A stretch of DNA of 8,889 bases from positions 1 to 8,889 of the forward strand of contig JAEYRN010000099.1 of assembly GCA_023435565.1 (NCBI GenBank), in the 5' to 3' direction. This document shows positions 7,122-8,889 of the stretch, piece after piece. The translations under genes and the position numbers were made by a program. Each line of letters starts with the position of its first letter. Within the stretch, counting starts at the first letter, position 1. Below the pieces are notes generated by a model. That model made no database searches and was not told the DNA's origin. It worked only from the letters and a program-made list of their open reading frames with translations. The stretch comes from Bacillota bacterium. GTDB taxonomy: Bacteria > Bacillota > UBA4882 > UBA8346.

Positions 7122-7192
7122 TCTCAACCCCGTTAACGGGCTGGGAAATGTTTTTACAGTATAATTGAACCAAGCCCCTTGTGGGGTTGAGA
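7122..7192. repeat. 10-bp perfect inverted repeat with nested hairpins
   Basis: TCTCAACCCC at 7122-7131 is the exact reverse complement of GGGGTTGAGA at 7183-7192, with 51 nt between. Both arms can also pair locally: CCCGTTAACGGG (7129-7140) is a 12-nt palindrome, and CCCC-TTGT-GGGG (7175-7186) is a tight hairpin. The long-range and local pairings exclude each other. It lies 17 nt after the zinc-ribbon gene. Only a few T follow the arms, so a classical intrinsic terminator is not obvious. Confidence 0.55.
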
Positions 7193-7347
7193 CGGTTTGT
7201 AGACAACAGCTATGTCCCAGGATGGGACGAAGTCGCAAAGAACAAGGATGTTCGAGAGCGCCCAGGGGGTTTGAATAAGCAATAATAATTGGCATCCGCC
7301 CTGGGTGATGAATAGACGAATATTCATCCTTAGTAGGAGGGGAAACC
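7193..7347 (+). promoter_or_regulatory. Structured leader of the 219-aa gene, with CsrA-like hairpins
   Basis: The gap before the TTG-started gene holds a series of hairpins: GTCCC-AGGAT-GGGAC (7214-7228); GAAC-AAGGAT-GTTC (7240-7253); a 9-bp stem CGCCCAGGG/CCCTGGGTG with one G-U pair (7259-7267 with 7299-7307); and GATGAATA/TATTCATC with loop GACGAA (7307-7328). The first two show GGA in the loop; the second, AACAAGGATGTT, is close to the published CsrA consensus (R-U-A-C-A-R-G-G-A-U-G-U). TCCT (7327-7330) can pair with AGGA (7335-7338) of the ribosome site, so stem choice could open or close translation. Alternatively this is an independent small RNA or a repeated intergenic element. No promoter is convincing. 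Confidence 0.45.
7335..7340 (+). promoter_or_regulatory. Perfect Shine-Dalgarno AGGAGG deciding a TTG start
   Basis: AGGAGG, followed by two more G, lies 7 nt before TTG 7348. This is the strongest ribosome site in the window and the reason to accept a TTG start, since no ATG occurs nearby in frame. TCCT four bases upstream can mask AGGA in a four-base loop hairpin. Confidence 0.8.
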
Positions 7348-8007
7348 TTGATTATCTTAGAAACTGTTGAGATACTTCCCGCCGTTGTAATCGGTTTTGA
7401 AATCGATGATGATAAAAAATTGCGCGAGTTAACGGGACTCCCGTCGTGGCTGTTTATTATTGAGCAACAAGCCGGTGGTTTGTGCATGACCCATCCTTCC
7501 GTTTTGGGAATGGTCTTACGGCTAGGAGTCAACGTTGATAAAGGAAAACCGGGGCTGGCCGAAGTCTTACGGGCAATGGAGGCCATGGCTGAAGATCCCG
7601 ATATGGACATATTGCATACTGATTTTCCATATCTGGTTGAGCTGGTTAAGACTTGGGGGACCGATTACGACTACACTGAGTTAAAGTGTTTGCATGAGTT
7701 CATAAGTACCGGTCTGAATCTGCCGGAGTTTGAATCCGGATTGGAGGCTTTTCTACGGTGTGCCCCTGGGGACCCGATGGCCTTTTTTTCTGGATGGCGC
7801 GTATTGACCTGCTATCTCAAACCGGAGCTCCAAGCGGAATATCCTCCAGCGATATACCTGTGGGATTCATTAACTGACCCCGACTTCATTTGCGATGATA
7901 ATTTGGTTTTCAACGAAAATATCATAAAGGCATTAATAGGTTATGGGGAAGAGTTGACCGGTCAATCAAAACCGCAGATTTTTCTATTGTGGCAAAACTC
8001 CGACTGA
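7348..8007 (+). CDS. 219-aa acidic cytoplasmic protein, unrecognised
   Basis: It reads from TTG 7348 behind a perfect AGGAGG to TGA 8005-8007. The protein is acidic, rich in Leu, Glu, Asp and Pro, apparently mostly helical, and has no signal peptide, membrane segment or clear catalytic motif. Notable segments are an N-terminal strand-like stretch I-L-E-T-V-E-I-L-P-A-V-V-I-G-F-E-I (3-19), a P-S-W-L-F-I-I motif (32-38) and a Trp/Tyr-rich centre. In general build (acidic, single domain, in an accessory region) it resembles immunity or DUF-type proteins. I do not recognise the family. It is preceded by the structured leader, so its expression is probably controlled at translation. GC content is near background (29 of 60 in 7561-7620). 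Confidence 0.75.
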   Translation: MIILETVEILPAVVIGFEIDDDKKLRELTGLPSWLFIIEQQAGGLCMTHPSVLGMVLRLGVNVDKGKPGLAEVLRAMEAMAEDPDMDILHTDFPYLVELVKTWGTDYDYTELKCLHEFISTGLNLPEFESGLEAFLRCAPGDPMAFFSGWRVLTCYLKPELQAEYPPAIYLWDSLTDPDFICDDNLVFNENIIKALIGYGEELTGQSKPQIFLLWQNSD

Positions 8008-8143
8008 CAAGTAATTAACTTTTTATATAACCAATAAATAACCCGTCGGGTAATTGAAAAAGAAAATAGTCCGGTTAATAATATTGATAATGAAGAAAAT
8101 TTTGAAATAGCCTATAAAGTATACTTTAAGGGGTAATAAGTAT
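8008..8143. other. Intergenic gap, AT-rich, no gene seen
   Basis: The 136 nt between the orphan gene and the secreted-protein gene are AT-rich. ACCCGTCGGGT (8041-8051) is a near-palindrome with too little loop to be a hairpin, and no terminator run follows. TATACT (8120-8125) resembles a -10 box, but the nearest TTGAAA (8102-8107) is only 12 nt away, too close for a normal sigma-70 promoter. Confidence 0.4.
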
Positions 8144-8889
8144 TTGAAAAGCAAGCAAATCACAAAAATCATGCTGTTAGCTTTATTGATATGTATCTCT
8201 TTCAGCAGCCAAGTTCTAGCCGAAATCACGATGGGACCTGTTGAACCTTGTTTTAGCGCTATCCCCATCTCTGATGAACCAAATGGGGCTTATTTGGAAA
8301 AAGTAATAATGAATGTTACTTTTTCCGGTGACCAAATCGGGGTCAACGAGAACTATACTTTCAGGAATGATCAGGAAGCCCACTCCATCAAAGTTTTTTT
8401 GCCTTTCCGGGAAAAACCCGAAGCTTTAAAAGTCTATTGCAATTTTAAAGAGATTACCTATCAATGGTTGGACCTGGATGAGCTCAGGGATGATTTCCAA
8501 TCCGGCTTACAAGCTGATTTGGAAGGTTTTAAACAGGCATTGGTTTTTGAAATACCGTTAGCCAAAGGCGATATCAACGAAAAGGAACGGACTGTAAATG
8601 TTTTTTATCGTCGGAAATGTGAAGCCAATTCATTCAGTTACTGCATAGCCACAGCTAAAGCATGGAAACATCCGATCAAGGAAGTCATTTATTCTTTTAA
8701 CATTTCGCGGGAAAAGTTCACCGGTGAACTGGAGTTTGTTGCGGAAAACTTCCGCATTCAGGCAAAGTACGGTAAAAATACCCTGGAAGAGATGAACTAT
8801 AACGGCCAGGGACTCTATCATATCTCATTTGAAGATAAAGTCGTCAGAATGACGGTCAGTAATAAACAGGTTAGGTATCAGAATAATTA
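8144..8889 (+). CDS. Secreted protein with signal peptide (3' partial)
   Basis: An open frame runs from TTG 8144 to the right edge, 248 complete codons without a stop. AAGGGG at 8128-8133 lies 10 nt before the TTG. This start is preferred over in-frame ATG 8171 because it gives a proper signal peptide: basic K-S-K-Q-I-T-K, a hydrophobic core (about residues 9-20), then S-S-Q-V-L-A with likely cleavage after Ala26. The mature part begins E-I-T-M-G-P-V-E-P and looks beta-rich, with segments such as V-N-V-F-Y-R-R and Y-S-F-N-I-S typical of extracellular beta-sandwich domains, e.g. DUF4424-like proteins. I cannot assign a family with confidence. It is probably exported across the cytoplasmic membrane and may be anchored by a C-terminal segment outside the window. 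Confidence 0.75.
   Translation, partial: MKSKQITKIMLLALLICISFSSQVLAEITMGPVEPCFSAIPISDEPNGAYLEKVIMNVTFSGDQIGVNENYTFRNDQEAHSIKVFLPFREKPEALKVYCNFKEITYQWLDLDELRDDFQSGLQADLEGFKQALVFEIPLAKGDINEKERTVNVFYRRKCEANSFSYCIATAKAWKHPIKEVIYSFNISREKFTGELEFVAENFRIQAKYGKNTLEEMNYNGQGLYHISFEDKVVRMTVSNKQVRYQNN

Noticed and set aside
7240..7277. GTTCGA and TTTGAAT segments resembling a tRNA T-loop
   Set aside because: No acceptor, D or anticodon arm can be placed around them.
7187..7285. 32-codon frame from TTG inside the leader, containing Y-V-P-G-W-D-E-V-A-K
   Set aside because: It looks somewhat protein-like, but it has no ribosome site and the hairpins explain the sequence better; a relic of a gene end remains possible.
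7047..7610. 187-codon minus-strand frame spanning the structured leader
   Set aside because: It overlaps the ends of two + strand genes and the hairpin region; its translation is rich in Ser, Pro and Thr with no domain-like pattern, as expected for a shadow frame.
1..8889. CRISPR array, tRNA, rRNA or transposase gene
   Set aside because: No regular direct repeats with spacers, no cloverleaf, no rRNA signature and no DDE/serine/tyrosine recombinase frame were seen.

Overview
The window is bacterial and looks like an accessory stretch of a moderately AT-rich, low-GC Gram-positive-type genome (an anaerobic Bacillota is my best guess). The reasons are strong AGGAGG/AAGGGG-type ribosome sites, several TTG starts, overlapping operon-style genes and a cysteine-motif flavoprotein of a type common in anaerobes. 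No rRNA, tRNA or universal marker is present, so the taxonomy is inference only. Every supported gene is on the + strand.

Left part (1-4356): the window opens in the C-terminus of a GH26-like glycoside hydrolase. It is followed by a tightly packed run: a membrane protein with about seven MORN-like 'FY-x-DG' repeats (577 aa), a 143-aa protein resembling toxin-immunity proteins, an uncatalogued 58-aa ORF, a bacterial HPF1-family protein, and endonuclease V (nfi). Two junctions overlap (11 and 8 nt) and the other gaps are short, so these five genes probably form one transcription unit. The HPF1 relative is the most striking gene. It keeps the HPF1 fold signatures and the Tyr-Arg pair, but by my alignment it carries Ser where human HPF1 has its catalytic Glu284.

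Middle (4357-5593): a scrambled intergenic stretch holds a 21-nt-spaced direct repeat, a run of degenerate heptamers, and two perfect hairpins that match the 5' end of a group II intron (GTGCG start). Directly after it lies a very AT-rich beta-propeller (WD40-like) gene, split by a frameshift at a run of seven A. The composition jump, the intron remnant and the broken frame together suggest a horizontally acquired, decaying insert.

Right part (5594-8889): an iron-sulfur-flavoprotein-type reductase, an unrecognised protein with two probable zinc ribbons, a 219-aa orphan read from TTG behind a perfect Shine-Dalgarno, and the start of a secreted protein that runs off the window. The 242-nt gap before the orphan gene is full of hairpins. 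Two of them display AGGAT in the loop in the manner of CsrA/RsmA sites, and the last ones lie next to or over the ribosome site. This is a candidate RNA-level control element.

I see no complete, clearly defined new system. The best leads are the bacterial HPF1-like protein beside endonuclease V, the structured leader at 7122-7347, and the intron-remnant/AT-rich island.
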